This document shows positions 17,763-26,608 of a stretch of DNA of 64,000 nt, piece by piece. The first letter of the stretch is position 1; the number at the start of each line of letters is the position of its first letter. Origin of the DNA: Streptomyces albofaciens JCM 4342 (lineage in GTDB: Bacteria; Actinomycetota; Actinomycetes; Streptomycetales; Streptomycetaceae); NCBI RefSeq assembly GCF_008634025.1, contig NZ_PDCM01000001.1, forward strand, positions 3,380,501 to 3,444,500. Reading direction: 5' to 3'. Made by a program: the position numbers and the translations under genes. The notes beneath the pieces are model-generated. The model saw only the letters and a list, made by a program, of their open reading frames with translations, was not told the DNA's origin and searched no databases.

Positions 17763-17793
17763 ACCGCCATCCTGTCGTGCCGGCGGCCCGCCG

Positions 17794-18471
17794 TCATCGG
17801 CGTGCCCCGTACCGCCGGAGGTACGCCAGCGCCGCGGCCGCGACCAGGGCGCCGCCCAGGAGCCAGCCGCCGAGCACGTCGGTGGCCCAGTGGACCCCCA
17901 GATACACCCGGGTCAGGCCGACGCCCGCCACCGACACCGCGACCAGCGCCGCGGCGGCCCACCACCGGCCCCGGCGCGTGCCGTGCAGCCACAGCAGCCA
18001 CAGGGCGAGGCCGCCCGCGACCGCGGCCGTCATCGCGTGGCCCGAGGGGAAGGCCGCGTAACCCGCCGAGTCGACGGGGTCCGGCCACACCGGGCGGGGG
18101 CGGCCGACCAGGGCCTTCACCGTCTGCTGGAGCGCCGTGCCCAGGGCCGCCGTGACCGTGACCCAGCAGCCGAGCACCCACTGCCGGCGGCACAGGAGCG
18201 TGATCACCGCGACGGCCAGGAGGGCGCGCAGGGTCCAGGGGTCCCAGATCCAGTCGGAGAGGATCCGGTTGACCCGCGTCAGGCCGGGGTCCGCGACGGC
18301 CGTGCGGTGGAAGCGCGCGGCGAGCGACCGGTCGAGCGCGAGCAGGGGACTCCAGCGGGCGGCGACGAGGGCGAGAAGGACGGTGAAGGGGAGGAGCAGG
18401 AGGGGGAGGAGAGGCAGGAGGACGGAGGAGGGAGCGGGGCGGAGCGGTGCGGGGGACGGCCTGGAGGGCAT
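17794..18471 (-). CDS. PAP2-family membrane phosphatase
   Basis: A 225-residue integral membrane protein with five or six hydrophobic segments. The three phosphatase motifs are all present: K-x6-RP in KALVGRPRP, PSGH in FPSGHAMTAAV and R-x5-H-x3-D in TRVYLGVHWATD. Such enzymes remove phosphate from lipid phosphates or undecaprenyl diphosphate on the outer membrane face. The ATG at 18469-18471 puts a Pro/Ser-rich tail before the first membrane segment. A large hairpin (18507-18568) separates it from the M56 gene upstream. Confidence 0.88.
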   Translation of the reverse strand: MPSRPSPAPLRPAPSSVLLPLLPLLLLPFTVLLALVAARWSPLLALDRSLAARFHRTAVADPGLTRVNRILSDWIWDPWTLRALLAVAVITLLCRRQWVLGCWVTVTAALGTALQQTVKALVGRPRPVWPDPVDSAGYAAFPSGHAMTAAVAGGLALWLLWLHGTRRGRWWAAAALVAVSVAGVGLTRVYLGVHWATDVLGGWLLGGALVAAAALAYLRRYGARR

Positions 18472-18506
18472 GGGGAAATCTTCGCCGAGGGGAGCGGGGA
18501 GGGCCA

Positions 18507-18568
18507 GGGAGTCCCGGGGGAAGATGCGTTCGTACGTCCGTACGCGCGTCTCCCGCCCCGGGACTCCC
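18507..18568 (-). terminator. Hairpin with 12-bp perfect stem after the M56 gene
   Basis: GGGAGTCCCGGG (18507-18518) pairs perfectly with CCCGGGACTCCC (18557-18568). The 38-base loop holds a second small hairpin, CGTACG-TC-CGTACG. It lies 7 bases beyond the M56 stop codon and upstream of the PAP2 start, so it most likely terminates the DUF5134-M56 transcript. Confidence 0.6.
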
Positions 18569-18575
18569 GCACTCC

Positions 18576-19514
18576 TCAGGACGTCAGCGCGCTCAGCCCC
18601 GGCATGAACGTCACCAGCAGCGGAACCGCCGGGACCAGCGTCGCGATCGCCGTCATCCGCAGGCGCCGGCCCGGCGTGAAGCGGGGCGCGGGGGCCAGCA
18701 GCCGGTGCACGCGGTCCGGGACCTCGGTGCACTGGGCGGGACACGGCCCGAACACTCCGCGGTCCTCGTTGAGTTCGACCAGGGCCAGGGCGATCGTCAG
18801 CCGCCCGAAGCGGCGCGAGGCCACGTCGTCGGCGGCCAGCTCGACCAGCCGGTGCACCTGGTCGCGGAACGCGGCGAAGACCGGGACCTGCGGGAAACCG
18901 GCCGCCAGGGCCGACGCGCAGTGCAGCAGGACGTCGTGCCGGGCCCGCGCGTGGCCCTGCTCGTGGGCGATCAGGGCGTCGAGCTGACGCCCCTTCAGGC
19001 GGCGCAGCGCCGCGGTGGTGATGACCAGTTGGGGCGTGGCGCCGGGCAGCCACCACGCCTCGGGGCGGTCGCCCTCCAGGACGACGAGCCGGTCCCCGGT
19101 CCGTTCCTCGCCGGGCAGCAGCGGAGCACGCCGCACCAGGTCCGTACGCCGCTGCCGCCGCCGGGCGCGGGCGCCGCGCACCTCCCGGGTGAGCATGACG
19201 GCCGTCCAGGCGCCGCCGCCCGCCAGCACCCCGGCCAGCACGCCGGACCAGGGCCCGTACGCCTTGAGCGCGTAGGCCTCGACGACGACGCGCGGCGCGT
19301 GGCCGAACAGGTGGCTGCGCACGGCTTCCCAGGCGGCGGCGCCGCTGAGCGACATCGCGAGGACACAGCACAGCAGAACGGCGGCGACCACGCACTGCCA
19401 CACCCACAGGGCGAGCACCGGTTCGCGGTCGGGCCAGTCGGCGCGGGCCATCAGGCGCGGCGCCATCGCCGCAGCCAGCGCGCCGAGAACCATCAGCGCG
19501 AGGGGGACCATCAT
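18576..19514 (-). CDS. M56-family (BlaR1-like) membrane metallopeptidase
   Basis: A 312-residue membrane protein with about four hydrophobic segments (two N-terminal, one near residue 100, one C-terminal) and the zinc motif HEQGH (AHEQGHARARHD, near residue 183) with a downstream ELAADDVA block supplying the third ligand. M56 proteases such as BlaR1 and MecR1 cut a BlaI/MecI repressor. In Streptomyces the usual partner is a BlaI-type gene right beside it; none is seen here. Starts at 19514 or the adjacent ATG at 19511 are equivalent. DUF5134 lies upstream in the same direction. Confidence 0.85.
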   Translation of the reverse strand: MMVPLALMVLGALAAAMAPRLMARADWPDREPVLALWVWQCVVAAVLLCCVLAMSLSGAAAWEAVRSHLFGHAPRVVVEAYALKAYGPWSGVLAGVLAGGGAWTAVMLTREVRGARARRRQRRTDLVRRAPLLPGEERTGDRLVVLEGDRPEAWWLPGATPQLVITTAALRRLKGRQLDALIAHEQGHARARHDVLLHCASALAAGFPQVPVFAAFRDQVHRLVELAADDVASRRFGRLTIALALVELNEDRGVFGPCPAQCTEVPDRVHRLLAPAPRFTPGRRLRMTAIATLVPAVPLLVTFMPGLSALTS

Positions 19515-19677
19515 GGGCGTCAGCCTATGAGCGCGCGGCCGCCGCCAGGTACGGAACCGCACCGGAAGTGACGTATACCACCGGCGCCGGGGGTGCGGGT
19601 GGTGCGCGAGGGACGGATGGCCGCCCAACCGGCCCTGGCGCGCGCCGGGTCGGGGCGCCGCAGTCGGCGGCGGAACG

Positions 19678-20265
19678 TCAAAGGGTCAACAGCATCGCGA
19701 ACATCCCGATGCCCATCGCCACCCGGCACGCGCCCACCACCTCCGGCCACGCGGCCCGTACGGGTGTGACCGCGGCGCCCGGCGTACCCGGTGCGGTCGA
19801 GGGGGCCAGCCGCACCCCGGCGGCGACGACGTACACCGCGTAGTACGCCAGCAGCAGCCCGGTGAGCAGCGGCAGCCCGCCCGGCCCCATGGAAGCCGTC
19901 CGCTCCATGCCTTCCATGTGCGCCGCGTGCCCGCCGCTCAGCGGGCCGCCGCCGGGGACGGTCACCATCGCCAGCGCCATGTAGACCATCGCCGCGGCAC
20001 CCACCGCGTGGTGCGGGTGCCGCCGCAGCAGCGCCCACAGGCCCGCCGCGCCGAAGACGACGGCGAACACCCACGGCGTCCAGGACGGCTGCGCGACCGT
20101 GGAGGCCGGCAGGGCCATCACCGCCATGCCGAGCGCCATCAGCGCCTCGCCGCGTGCTTCCCGGCGCTGCGCGGCCGTGCCCCGGCGCACACTCGACAGG
20201 CAGTACGCGCCCGCCCCGGCACACAACAGCACCAGCAGCCAGCCGACCCATGGCGGTCCGTGCAC
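19678..20265 (-). CDS. DUF5134 membrane protein
   Basis: A 195-residue protein with five or six hydrophobic segments and the DUF5134 pattern: an N-terminal WVGWLLVLLCAGAGAYCL helix, a His-rich loop (GGHAAHMEGMERT) and further helices. The function is unknown; the His/Met loop could bind copper, which is only a guess. The GTG at 20263-20265 follows GGGGAGGAC, a good ribosome site. It precedes the M56 gene by 163 bases and probably shares its regulation. Confidence 0.8.
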   Translation of the reverse strand: MHGPPWVGWLLVLLCAGAGAYCLSSVRRGTAAQRREARGEALMALGMAVMALPASTVAQPSWTPWVFAVVFGAAGLWALLRRHPHHAVGAAAMVYMALAMVTVPGGGPLSGGHAAHMEGMERTASMGPGGLPLLTGLLLAYYAVYVVAAGVRLAPSTAPGTPGAAVTPVRAAWPEVVGACRVAMGIGMFAMLLTL

Positions 20266-20501
20266 GGCGTCCTCCCCGCAAGCCCGTACGGCGGTCGCGT
20301 GCGGGCCGCGCACGCGGCGCGCGGCGCCACACGGGGCCCGGTACAGCCGCATGGTGCCCCGCGGGCGGTCCGCGAACGCCCGCCGGAAACCGGGAACGGG
20401 GAGCGCACGGGCGCAAGAGGGGAGCACGGCGGCCGGGGAGGGCCCGTGGCCACGGGTGGGTACGGGCGGGTCCCGACGGTGTCCCCGGGCGCCGGGTGCC
20501 C

Positions 20502-20894
20502 TCAGATGCCGGGGCGGTACCGCAGCGGGTGGTCCGCCGGGACCTCCGTCAGCACGATCCGGTGGCCGTCCGGGTCCGCGATCCACATCTCGATCAGCCC
20601 CCACGGCTCCTGCACGGGCGGGCGCAGGATCTCCACGCCGCCGGCCTTCAGCTCCTCGTGCGCGGCGGCGGCGTCGGCGACCTGGAGCCACAGCTGGAGC
20701 GTGGCGGTCGGTGGCTCTGCGGAGCGGCCGGAGACCTCCAGGAAGCCGCCGCCGAGGAAGTACACCGTGCCGCGTTCGGGACCGGTACCGAATTCGCGGT
20801 AGACCTCCAGGCCCAGCGCGCGCCCGTAGAACTCCCGCGACCGCTCGGGGTCGGACGGCCGCACCAGCACCCTGCTGCTCAGTACATGCACCAT
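20502..20894 (-). CDS. VOC (glyoxalase/bleomycin-resistance) family protein
   Basis: A 130-residue protein with two beta-alpha-beta-beta-beta modules. The first has VLVRPSDPERSREFYGRALGLEVY, which is broken over residues 7-30, and the second has VEILRPPVQEPWGLIEMWIADPDGHRIVL over two strands. The PWG and ADPDGH elements are standard for this fold. It may bind a metal and act on, or sequester, a small molecule. No partner identifies the substrate. It starts at the ATG 20892-20894 and is divergent from the GNAT gene. Confidence 0.85.
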   Translation of the reverse strand: MVHVLSSRVLVRPSDPERSREFYGRALGLEVYREFGTGPERGTVYFLGGGFLEVSGRSAEPPTATLQLWLQVADAAAAHEELKAGGVEILRPPVQEPWGLIEMWIADPDGHRIVLTEVPADHPLRYRPGI

Positions 20895-21090
20895 GGTGCG
20901 GACCCTACGCCGCCGGGCCCGCGGGCCATGGCCGCGGGGCCGTGTCCGGCCCGCCAGAGCCATCGCGCGCGGACCGGCCCGTACGGCGGGCCCGTGGCTC
21001 TTGTTAGCCTCCGGTACGGCCGAACGCGTGCGCAGCCCCCGCACCCCGGTCCGTACCGCCGCGCCGGGCCACCGGAAAGGACATCCGCCC

Positions 21091-21624
21091 ATGACGACCG
21101 TCGAGCTGACCTACCGAGCCGCCACCGAGGCCGACGTCCCGGCGCTGGTCGCGCTGATCGAGTCCGCCTACCGCGGCGACGCGAGCCGGGCCGGCTGGAC
21201 CACCGAGGCGGACCTGCTGGAGGGGCAGCGCACCGACCCGGAGGGCGTCGCGGCCGTCGTGGGCGCCCCGGACAGCGTGCTGCTGGTCGCCGAGGACGCG
21301 GGCGAACCCGTCGCCTGCTGCCAGCTCGAACACCGCGGCGACCATGTGTACTTCGGCATGTTCGCGGTCCGCCCGACCCTCCAGGGCGGCGGCCTAGGCA
21401 AGGTCGTCATGGCCGAGGCGGAGCGCACCGCCCGCGCCCGGTGGAACGCCGCCGAGATGCGGATGACCGTCATCCGGCAGCGCTCCGACCTGATCGCCTG
21501 GTACGAGCGCCGCGGCTACCGGCGTACCGGCACGATGTTCCCGTTCCCGTACGGCGACGAGCGGTTCGGCATTCCGCGGCGCCCCGACCTGGAATTCGAG
21601 CTGCTGATCAAGACGCTGGACTAG
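21091..21624 (+). CDS. GNAT-family N-acetyltransferase
   Basis: A 177-residue acetyltransferase. The acetyl-CoA motif is VRPTLQGGGLGKVVMAEAE around residues 92-110 (R/Q-x-x-G-x-G/A), followed by a helix and the IAWYERRGYRRTG block typical of the C-terminal half. Substrate is unknown. The ATG at 21091 is preceded by GGAAAGGACATCC. It is a single-gene unit, convergent with the GDPD gene. Confidence 0.88.
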   Translation: MTTVELTYRAATEADVPALVALIESAYRGDASRAGWTTEADLLEGQRTDPEGVAAVVGAPDSVLLVAEDAGEPVACCQLEHRGDHVYFGMFAVRPTLQGGGLGKVVMAEAERTARARWNAAEMRMTVIRQRSDLIAWYERRGYRRTGTMFPFPYGDERFGIPRRPDLEFELLIKTLD

Positions 21625-21676
21625 GGCTGCCGGGGTCCGCGGCCGGCCCGCCGGGCGGGGCGCCGTCCGGCCCGCC

Positions 21677-22360
21677 TCACGCCGTGAACCGCACCGCCCG
21701 CCGGATCTCGGGGAAGTCGGTGACCACGCCGTCCAGCCCGAGTCCGCGGCTGAGCCGCAGCTCGTCGTGGGTGTTCACGGTCCAGCCCAGGACGCGCAGG
21801 TCCGCCGCGTGGGCCCGCTCCACCAGCTCCAGGGTGAGCCGGCGGATGTCGAGGGAGAGCGTCGAGGCGCCGACGGCCAGCGCGCGGTCCACCACGTCGA
21901 TGCCGTAGTGCTCGGCGACCAGCGCGGTCCGTACGCCGGGCAGCAGCTCGCCGACCGTGGCCAGCGCCGCGTCGTGGAAGGAGATCACCTCGACCCGGGC
22001 GGTCAGGTCGCGGGCGCGCAGCACGTCCACGAGCGCCCGGGCGGCGGCCACGTCCTTGATCTCCGCCTGGAGCGGCGCCCGCACCGCGTCCACGATCTCC
22101 TCGAACACCGGGACGCGCTCGCCGTAGCCCGCGTCCAGGTCGCGCAGCTCGGCGAGGGTGCGGTCGGCGACCGGCCCCGTCCCGTCGGTCGTGCGGTCCA
22201 CGTCCGCGTCGTGCATGACCACGAGCGCGCCGTCCTTGCTCAGGTGCAGGTCCAGCTCGATGACGTCGAGACCTTCGCGTTCGGCGCGGACGAACGAGCG
22301 CAGGGTGTTCTCCGGCTCGACGCCCATCATCCCGCGGTGTCCGATGGTGAGAAAGGACAA
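21677..22360 (-). CDS. Glycerophosphodiester phosphodiesterase
   Basis: A protein of about 227 residues with the GDPD TIM barrel marks: GHRG close to the N-terminus, PENTLRSF (catalytic Glu and Asn), ELDLHLSKDGALVVMHD (spread over two strands, with the metal and His residues) and a C-terminal LGWTVNTHDE. It splits glycerophosphodiesters into alcohol and glycerol-3-phosphate. The start is uncertain: TTG at 22358-22360, just after a GAGG site, puts GHRG at residue 7-10 and is preferred; an ATG at 22465 would add 35 Arg-rich residues. No signal peptide is seen, so it should be cytoplasmic. Confidence 0.85.
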   Translation of the reverse strand: MSFLTIGHRGMMGVEPENTLRSFVRAEREGLDVIELDLHLSKDGALVVMHDADVDRTTDGTGPVADRTLAELRDLDAGYGERVPVFEEIVDAVRAPLQAEIKDVAAARALVDVLRARDLTARVEVISFHDAALATVGELLPGVRTALVAEHYGIDVVDRALAVGASTLSLDIRRLTLELVERAHAADLRVLGWTVNTHDELRLSRGLGLDGVVTDFPEIRRAVRFTA

Positions 22361-23110
22361 GGCTGCCTCGTTTCTGTCGGTGTGCTGCCGGACCGGTGCC
22401 GTCCGCCGGCCACAGCTGCCCCGCCTGCGCCGCGCGCGGACCACCGGCTGCTCGAAACGGCGCACAGCCTAACGGGCGTCCCAAAGCGCCGAAACGGTGT
22501 CGGACAGCCCCGTGACATGGCCGGAACGGGGGCTTGCCACGCCCGGGGCGGGCGCCGGGGAAGCTCCGGAAATCCGGTGCCGGTCACGGGTGTTCGCGCG
22601 CCGCGGCCGCCGTGCGGCGGGCGGTGCCGCCCGATCCGTCCGGGGTGTCCGGTGACGCGTCGGGGTCACCCGTGCGTGGGCGAGTCCGGCGGGTGCTGAC
22701 GCGCCGGCACGGCAGCCGGTACGGCGGCGTGCCGACGCGGTCCCGGGAGGCTTCCCGCGCACCCGGGTGCACGGAACCGGTCAGGGACACCGGCCGGGCG
22801 CCGGGGCGGCCGCCCGCCGGACGGCCGGAATCCGACCGGATCCGGCCGCTTCACGACCACGGCCGGACGTTCCGCGTCCATGGTCGCCGCGCTGCGCCCC
22901 GTATACGTCGGCCGATCCTGGGTATGTGCCGCAGGATGCGCGGCGGTCATGGTCCCATCGGGCAGAAACTTCCGCATCTCCTCCGGCGGGCAGGAAAAAA
23001 GTGCGTGACCATGGGGGTCTGGCAGAACAATTTCCTCTGGAACTCTTGAGAAGTCGAAGACCCCCTGGATACCGTGGCCGCACAACAGGATCTCCTGCCG
23101 GAGGGTAGTC
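22361..23110 (+). other. 750-bp intergenic region upstream of the DUF6421 operon
   Basis: I see no convincing gene here: the open frames have no family-like sequence and are Arg/Pro-rich shadows. At 22901-22925 GTAT, a 15-bp spacer and GGGTAT loosely resemble a SigB-type promoter on the plus strand. Closer to the gene GGGGGTCT (about 23011) and AGACCCCC (about 23057) form a distant inverted repeat, and GAGGGTAG precedes the ATG at 23111. The unusual length suggests a long leader or several promoters. Confidence 0.35.
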
Positions 23111-24508
23111 ATGACGGAAATTCTTTCGCCTGTGGGTGCCCCAGGCGCCACCGCCACCGCAGAGCGTGTGGTGCGGCATCCGGCCTGGCCGACGCTGAAG
23201 GACGCCATCGAGACCATCCGCCCGTGGCAGTCCAAGGACGGCTCGATCGACCTCGCCGCCGAGGGCGCGCCCGCCGCCGGCACCGTCCGGCACGAGGTCG
23301 AGCGCGCCATATCGGCCATCGAGGAGCTGTCGCCGCTGCTCCCGCACGACGCCGACTACCACCGGGCGCTCGTCGCCGACCTGCGCCGCTGGGCCGACGG
23401 CGGCTTCGCCGTACCGGACTTCCTCGACTCCCTGCTGGCCTTCCAGCCCGCGCGGCAGCGCTCCGACGGCCTCCAGCACCTGGTCGTCTTCCCCATGTAC
23501 ACGCAGAACGGCAACCCGGACCGCAACTTCGAGGCGGTCGTGCTGCGCATGGTCTGGCCCGAGTGGCTGGCGGAGCTGGAGCGCACGCGCTACGACAACC
23601 CGCTGTTCTGCGGCATCACCTTCGAGGACTTCACCGCCGGGTACGACACCAACTCCGCGGTCCTCTTCCCCGAGACCATCGCCGTGCGCGAGGCGCCCGA
23701 GCGCTTCACCTGGGGCGGCATCTTCTGCGACCGGGAGGCCGCCCGCTTCCGCCGGGTCAGCGAGGCCGCGGTGGCGACGCTGGGCGTCGAACTGCCCGAG
23801 GACGTCCGCGCGATGCTCGCCGACCAGCAGCGCTGCCAGGAGGCGTTCGTCCTGTGGGACATGGTCCACGACCGCACCCACAGCCACGGCGACCTGCCCT
23901 TCGACCCCTTCATGATCAAGCAGCGGCAGCCGTTCTGGATGTACGGCCTGGAGGAGCTGCGCTGCGACCTCACCGCCTTCAAGGAGGCCGTGAAGCTGGA
24001 GGCGGAGGGCGTCCGCCAGGCCCGCGACGTCCAGTACGCGGTCATCTTCGACCGGCTGTTCCGCTTCCCCGTCACCGGTGACCGGGTGCGCAACTACGAC
24101 GGCCTCGGCGGCCAGCTGCTCTTCGCCTACCTGCACCGGCACGACGTCGTACGCTGGACGGACAACACCCTGCACATCGACTGGGAGCGGGCCCCGCAGG
24201 TCACCAACCAGCTGTGCGGCGAGATCGAGAAGCTGTACCGGGACGGCATCGACCGGCCCAAGCTGGTCCACTGGTTCGCCGCCTACGACCTCGTCTCGAC
24301 CTACCTCGCGCCGCACCCCGGCTCCGTCTGGGCCAAGGGACCGGACGCGCTCGACCTCGACAAGCCGCCGCGCAAGCTCGTCGACGACGTCCTGCCGGAC
24401 GAATTTCCGCTCAGCATGTTCTACGAGGCCCTCGCCAAGAAACTGCGCGGCGTGATTGCCTCCACCAAGGGCATCACGGCCCACAGCGACGTGCCGGTGG
24501 CGGTGTGA
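23111..24508 (+). CDS. DUF6421-family protein
   Basis: A 465-residue cytoplasmic protein that I recognise as the DUF6421 family; no biochemical role is known to me. It has no signal peptide or membrane helix. A striking block near residues 255-275, WDMVHDRTHSHGDLPFDPF (with further Lys/Gln after it), places His, Asp, His, His and Asp within ten residues and could be a metal site. The rest is rich in Trp, Tyr and acidic residues. The ATG at 23111 follows GGAGGG. It is the first gene of an operon with an SDR and a PLP enzyme, so an amino-acid- or hydroxy-acid-linked enzyme is possible. Confidence 0.8.
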   Translation: MTEILSPVGAPGATATAERVVRHPAWPTLKDAIETIRPWQSKDGSIDLAAEGAPAAGTVRHEVERAISAIEELSPLLPHDADYHRALVADLRRWADGGFAVPDFLDSLLAFQPARQRSDGLQHLVVFPMYTQNGNPDRNFEAVVLRMVWPEWLAELERTRYDNPLFCGITFEDFTAGYDTNSAVLFPETIAVREAPERFTWGGIFCDREAARFRRVSEAAVATLGVELPEDVRAMLADQQRCQEAFVLWDMVHDRTHSHGDLPFDPFMIKQRQPFWMYGLEELRCDLTAFKEAVKLEAEGVRQARDVQYAVIFDRLFRFPVTGDRVRNYDGLGGQLLFAYLHRHDVVRWTDNTLHIDWERAPQVTNQLCGEIEKLYRDGIDRPKLVHWFAAYDLVSTYLAPHPGSVWAKGPDALDLDKPPRKLVDDVLPDEFPLSMFYEALAKKLRGVIASTKGITAHSDVPVAV

Positions 24509-24555
24509 GCGCCGGCGGCACCCAGGGCAGGCCGGAGCACGAGGAGACGAGGGAC

Positions 24556-25317
24556 ATGAGTACTGCGACCAACGGCCAGGGGCCACTGGAAGGCGCGGTC
24601 GTCGCGGTGGCCGGGGCGGCGGGCCCCGCCGGGCGGGCGACGCTGCTGCGGCTGGCCGAGGCGGGCGCGACCGTGGTGGCCGCGGACGCGGACGCCGCAC
24701 GGCTGGCGGAGGCCGTGGACGCCGCGCGGTACGCGCACGGCGGCGCGACCGTCACCGGCGACACCGTCGACCTGCTGGACCTCGACGCGACGCGCGCCTG
24801 GGCCGGCCGTACGGAGAAGGAGTTCGGCCGGATCGACGGGCTGGTGCACCTGGTCGGCGGCTGGCGCGGCTCCGCGTCGTTCGCGGAGACCGACCTCGGC
24901 GACTGGGACCTGCTGGAAAAGCTCCTCATCCGTACGGTCCAGCACACCTCGCTGGCTTTCCAGGCCCCGCTGGAGCGCTCCGGGAACGGGCGGTTCCTGC
25001 TGGTCAGCGCGGCGGGCGCGAGCAAGCCGACGGCCGGTAACGCGGCGTACGCGGCCGCCAAGGCCGCCGCCGAGGCCTGGACCCTGGCCCTCGGCGACGC
25101 CTTCCGCAAGGCCGGGGGCGAGGCGGGGCCCAAGGCGGCGGCTGCCATCCTGGTGGTCAAGGCGCTCGTCAACGACCAGATGCGCGCCGAGCGCCCGCAT
25201 GCCAAGTTCGCGGGCTTCACGGACGTCAAGGACCTGGCCCAGGCCGTCAGCGGCGTCTGGGAGCGGCCCGCCCAGGAAGTGAATGGACAGCGTCTGTGGC
25301 TGACCCCCGAAGTGTGA
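24556..25317 (+). CDS. Short-chain dehydrogenase/reductase
   Basis: A 253-residue classical SDR. The cofactor motif is VAGAAGPAGRATL (about residues 17-29); the catalytic residues are Ser in LLVSAAGAS and the YAAAK pair in NAAYAAAKAAAEAW; VHLVGG replaces the usual NNAG block. NAD(P)-dependent oxidation or reduction of a hydroxyl/keto group is expected. The ATG at 24556 follows GGAGACGAGGGAC. It lies 47 bases after the DUF6421 gene and its TGA overlaps the next GTG, so the three genes form a coupled operon. Substrate could be a beta-hydroxy amino acid given the next gene. Confidence 0.87.
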   Translation: MSTATNGQGPLEGAVVAVAGAAGPAGRATLLRLAEAGATVVAADADAARLAEAVDAARYAHGGATVTGDTVDLLDLDATRAWAGRTEKEFGRIDGLVHLVGGWRGSASFAETDLGDWDLLEKLLIRTVQHTSLAFQAPLERSGNGRFLLVSAAGASKPTAGNAAYAAAKAAAEAWTLALGDAFRKAGGEAGPKAAAAILVVKALVNDQMRAERPHAKFAGFTDVKDLAQAVSGVWERPAQEVNGQRLWLTPEV

Positions 25318-26384
25318 CCGAACGGAAGACCGACGCCCAGCGGCGCCACGACCCGGCGGTGCGCGGCTTCGCCAGCGACAACTACGCGGGCGTGCACCCG
25401 GAGGTCCTGGCGGCCGTGGCGCTCGCCAACGGCGGCCACCAGGTCGCCTACGGCGAGGACCAGTACACCGAGCACCTCCAGCGCGTCGTCCGCAGCCACT
25501 TCGGACAGACCGCCGAGGCGTTCCCGGTCTTCAACGGCACCGGCGCCAACGTGGTCGCCCTCCAGGCGATGACCGACCGCTGGGGCGCGGTGATCTGCGC
25601 CGAGAGCGCGCACATCCACGTCGACGAGTGCGGCGCCCCCGAACGCGTCGGCGGGCTGAAGCTGCTGACCGTACCGACCGAGGACGGCAAGCTCACGCCC
25701 GACCTGATCGACCGGCAGGCGTACGGCTGGGACGACGAGCACCGCGCCATGCCGCAGGTCGTCTCGATCACCCAGAACACCGAGCTGGGCACGGTCTACA
25801 CCCCCGACGAGGTGCGGGCCATCTGCGAGCACGCCCACGAGCGCAACATGCTGGTGCACCTGGACGGGTCGCGGATCGCCAACGCGGCGGCGTCGCTGGA
25901 CGTTCCCATGCGGGCGTTCACCAACGCGGTCGGGGTGGACGTGCTCTCCCTGGGCGGCACCAAGAACGGTGCCCTGTTCGGCGAGGCCGTGGTGGTCATC
26001 AACCCGGACGCGGTGCGCGCGATGAAGCACATCCGCAAGATGTCGATGCAGCTGGCCTCCAAGATGCGCTTCATATCGGCGCAGTTCGAGGCCCTGCTCG
26101 CCCGTGACCTGTGGCTGCGCAACGCCCGGCACGCCAACACGATGGCGAAGCGGCTCGCCGCCGGCGTCCGCGCGGTCGACGGTGTGGAGATCCTCTACCC
26201 GGTGCAGGCCAACGCCGTCTTCGCGCGCCTGCCGCACGATGTCACCGAGCGCCTGCAGAAGCGTTACCGCTTCTACTTCTGGGACGAGGCGGCCGGCGAC
26301 GTCCGCTGGATGTGCTCCTTCGACACGACCGTGGAGGACGTGGACGGGCTGGTGGACGCCCTGCGGGAGGAGATGGGGCGGTAG
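25314..26384 (+). CDS. Threonine aldolase-like PLP enzyme (beta-eliminating lyase family)
   Basis: About 356 residues of fold-type I PLP enzyme. The pyridoxal lysine lies in LSLGGTKNGALFGEAVV, an aspartate in VHLDGSRIANAAA, and the N-terminus has FASDNYAGVHPEVL, all typical of low-specificity L-threonine aldolases. They split beta-hydroxy amino acids (threonine, phenylserine) to glycine and an aldehyde. GTG 25314 overlaps the SDR stop (GTGA) and is preferred; an in-frame GTG at 25296 would add six residues. A strong terminator follows the stop. Similar proteins in Streptomyces always seem to be simply annotated as aldolase; the true substrate is unproven. Confidence 0.85.
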   Translation: MTERKTDAQRRHDPAVRGFASDNYAGVHPEVLAAVALANGGHQVAYGEDQYTEHLQRVVRSHFGQTAEAFPVFNGTGANVVALQAMTDRWGAVICAESAHIHVDECGAPERVGGLKLLTVPTEDGKLTPDLIDRQAYGWDDEHRAMPQVVSITQNTELGTVYTPDEVRAICEHAHERNMLVHLDGSRIANAAASLDVPMRAFTNAVGVDVLSLGGTKNGALFGEAVVVINPDAVRAMKHIRKMSMQLASKMRFISAQFEALLARDLWLRNARHANTMAKRLAAGVRAVDGVEILYPVQANAVFARLPHDVTERLQKRYRFYFWDEAAGDVRWMCSFDTTVEDVDGLVDALREEMGR

Positions 26385-26400
26385 GCCGCACGCTGAGTGC

Positions 26401-26438
26401 CGCGCCTGGCGGATGACCACGGTCGTCCGCCAGGCGCG
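26401..26438 (+). terminator. Strong terminator after the DUF6421-SDR-aldolase operon
   Basis: CGCGCCTGGCGGA (26401-26413) pairs perfectly with TCCGCCAGGCGCG (26426-26438). The 12-base loop can pair further as GAC/GTC. The stem starts 16 bases after the aldolase stop and is followed by TTCCC. It separates the three-gene operon from the B3/B4 gene. Confidence 0.85.
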
Positions 26439-26608
26439 TTCCCGTGCGACAGGTAGTGCACTGCGTTGGACTCCCCAGTACGGTTTGCTGAACCCGGACC
26501 CGCTGTGCTCCAATGCCTGGCGGAGGCCGCCGACCGGTCCCGGAGCCCGAGACGGCCGCATCGCCGCCGTCCGGCGCTTTCGCCCGACGAACCCCGAGGC
26601 ACGCGACG

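Noticed and set aside
22534..23049. 171-residue plus-strand frame in the long gap
   Set aside because: Composition is Arg/Pro/Gly-rich with no recognisable fold and no ribosome site; likely a chance open frame.
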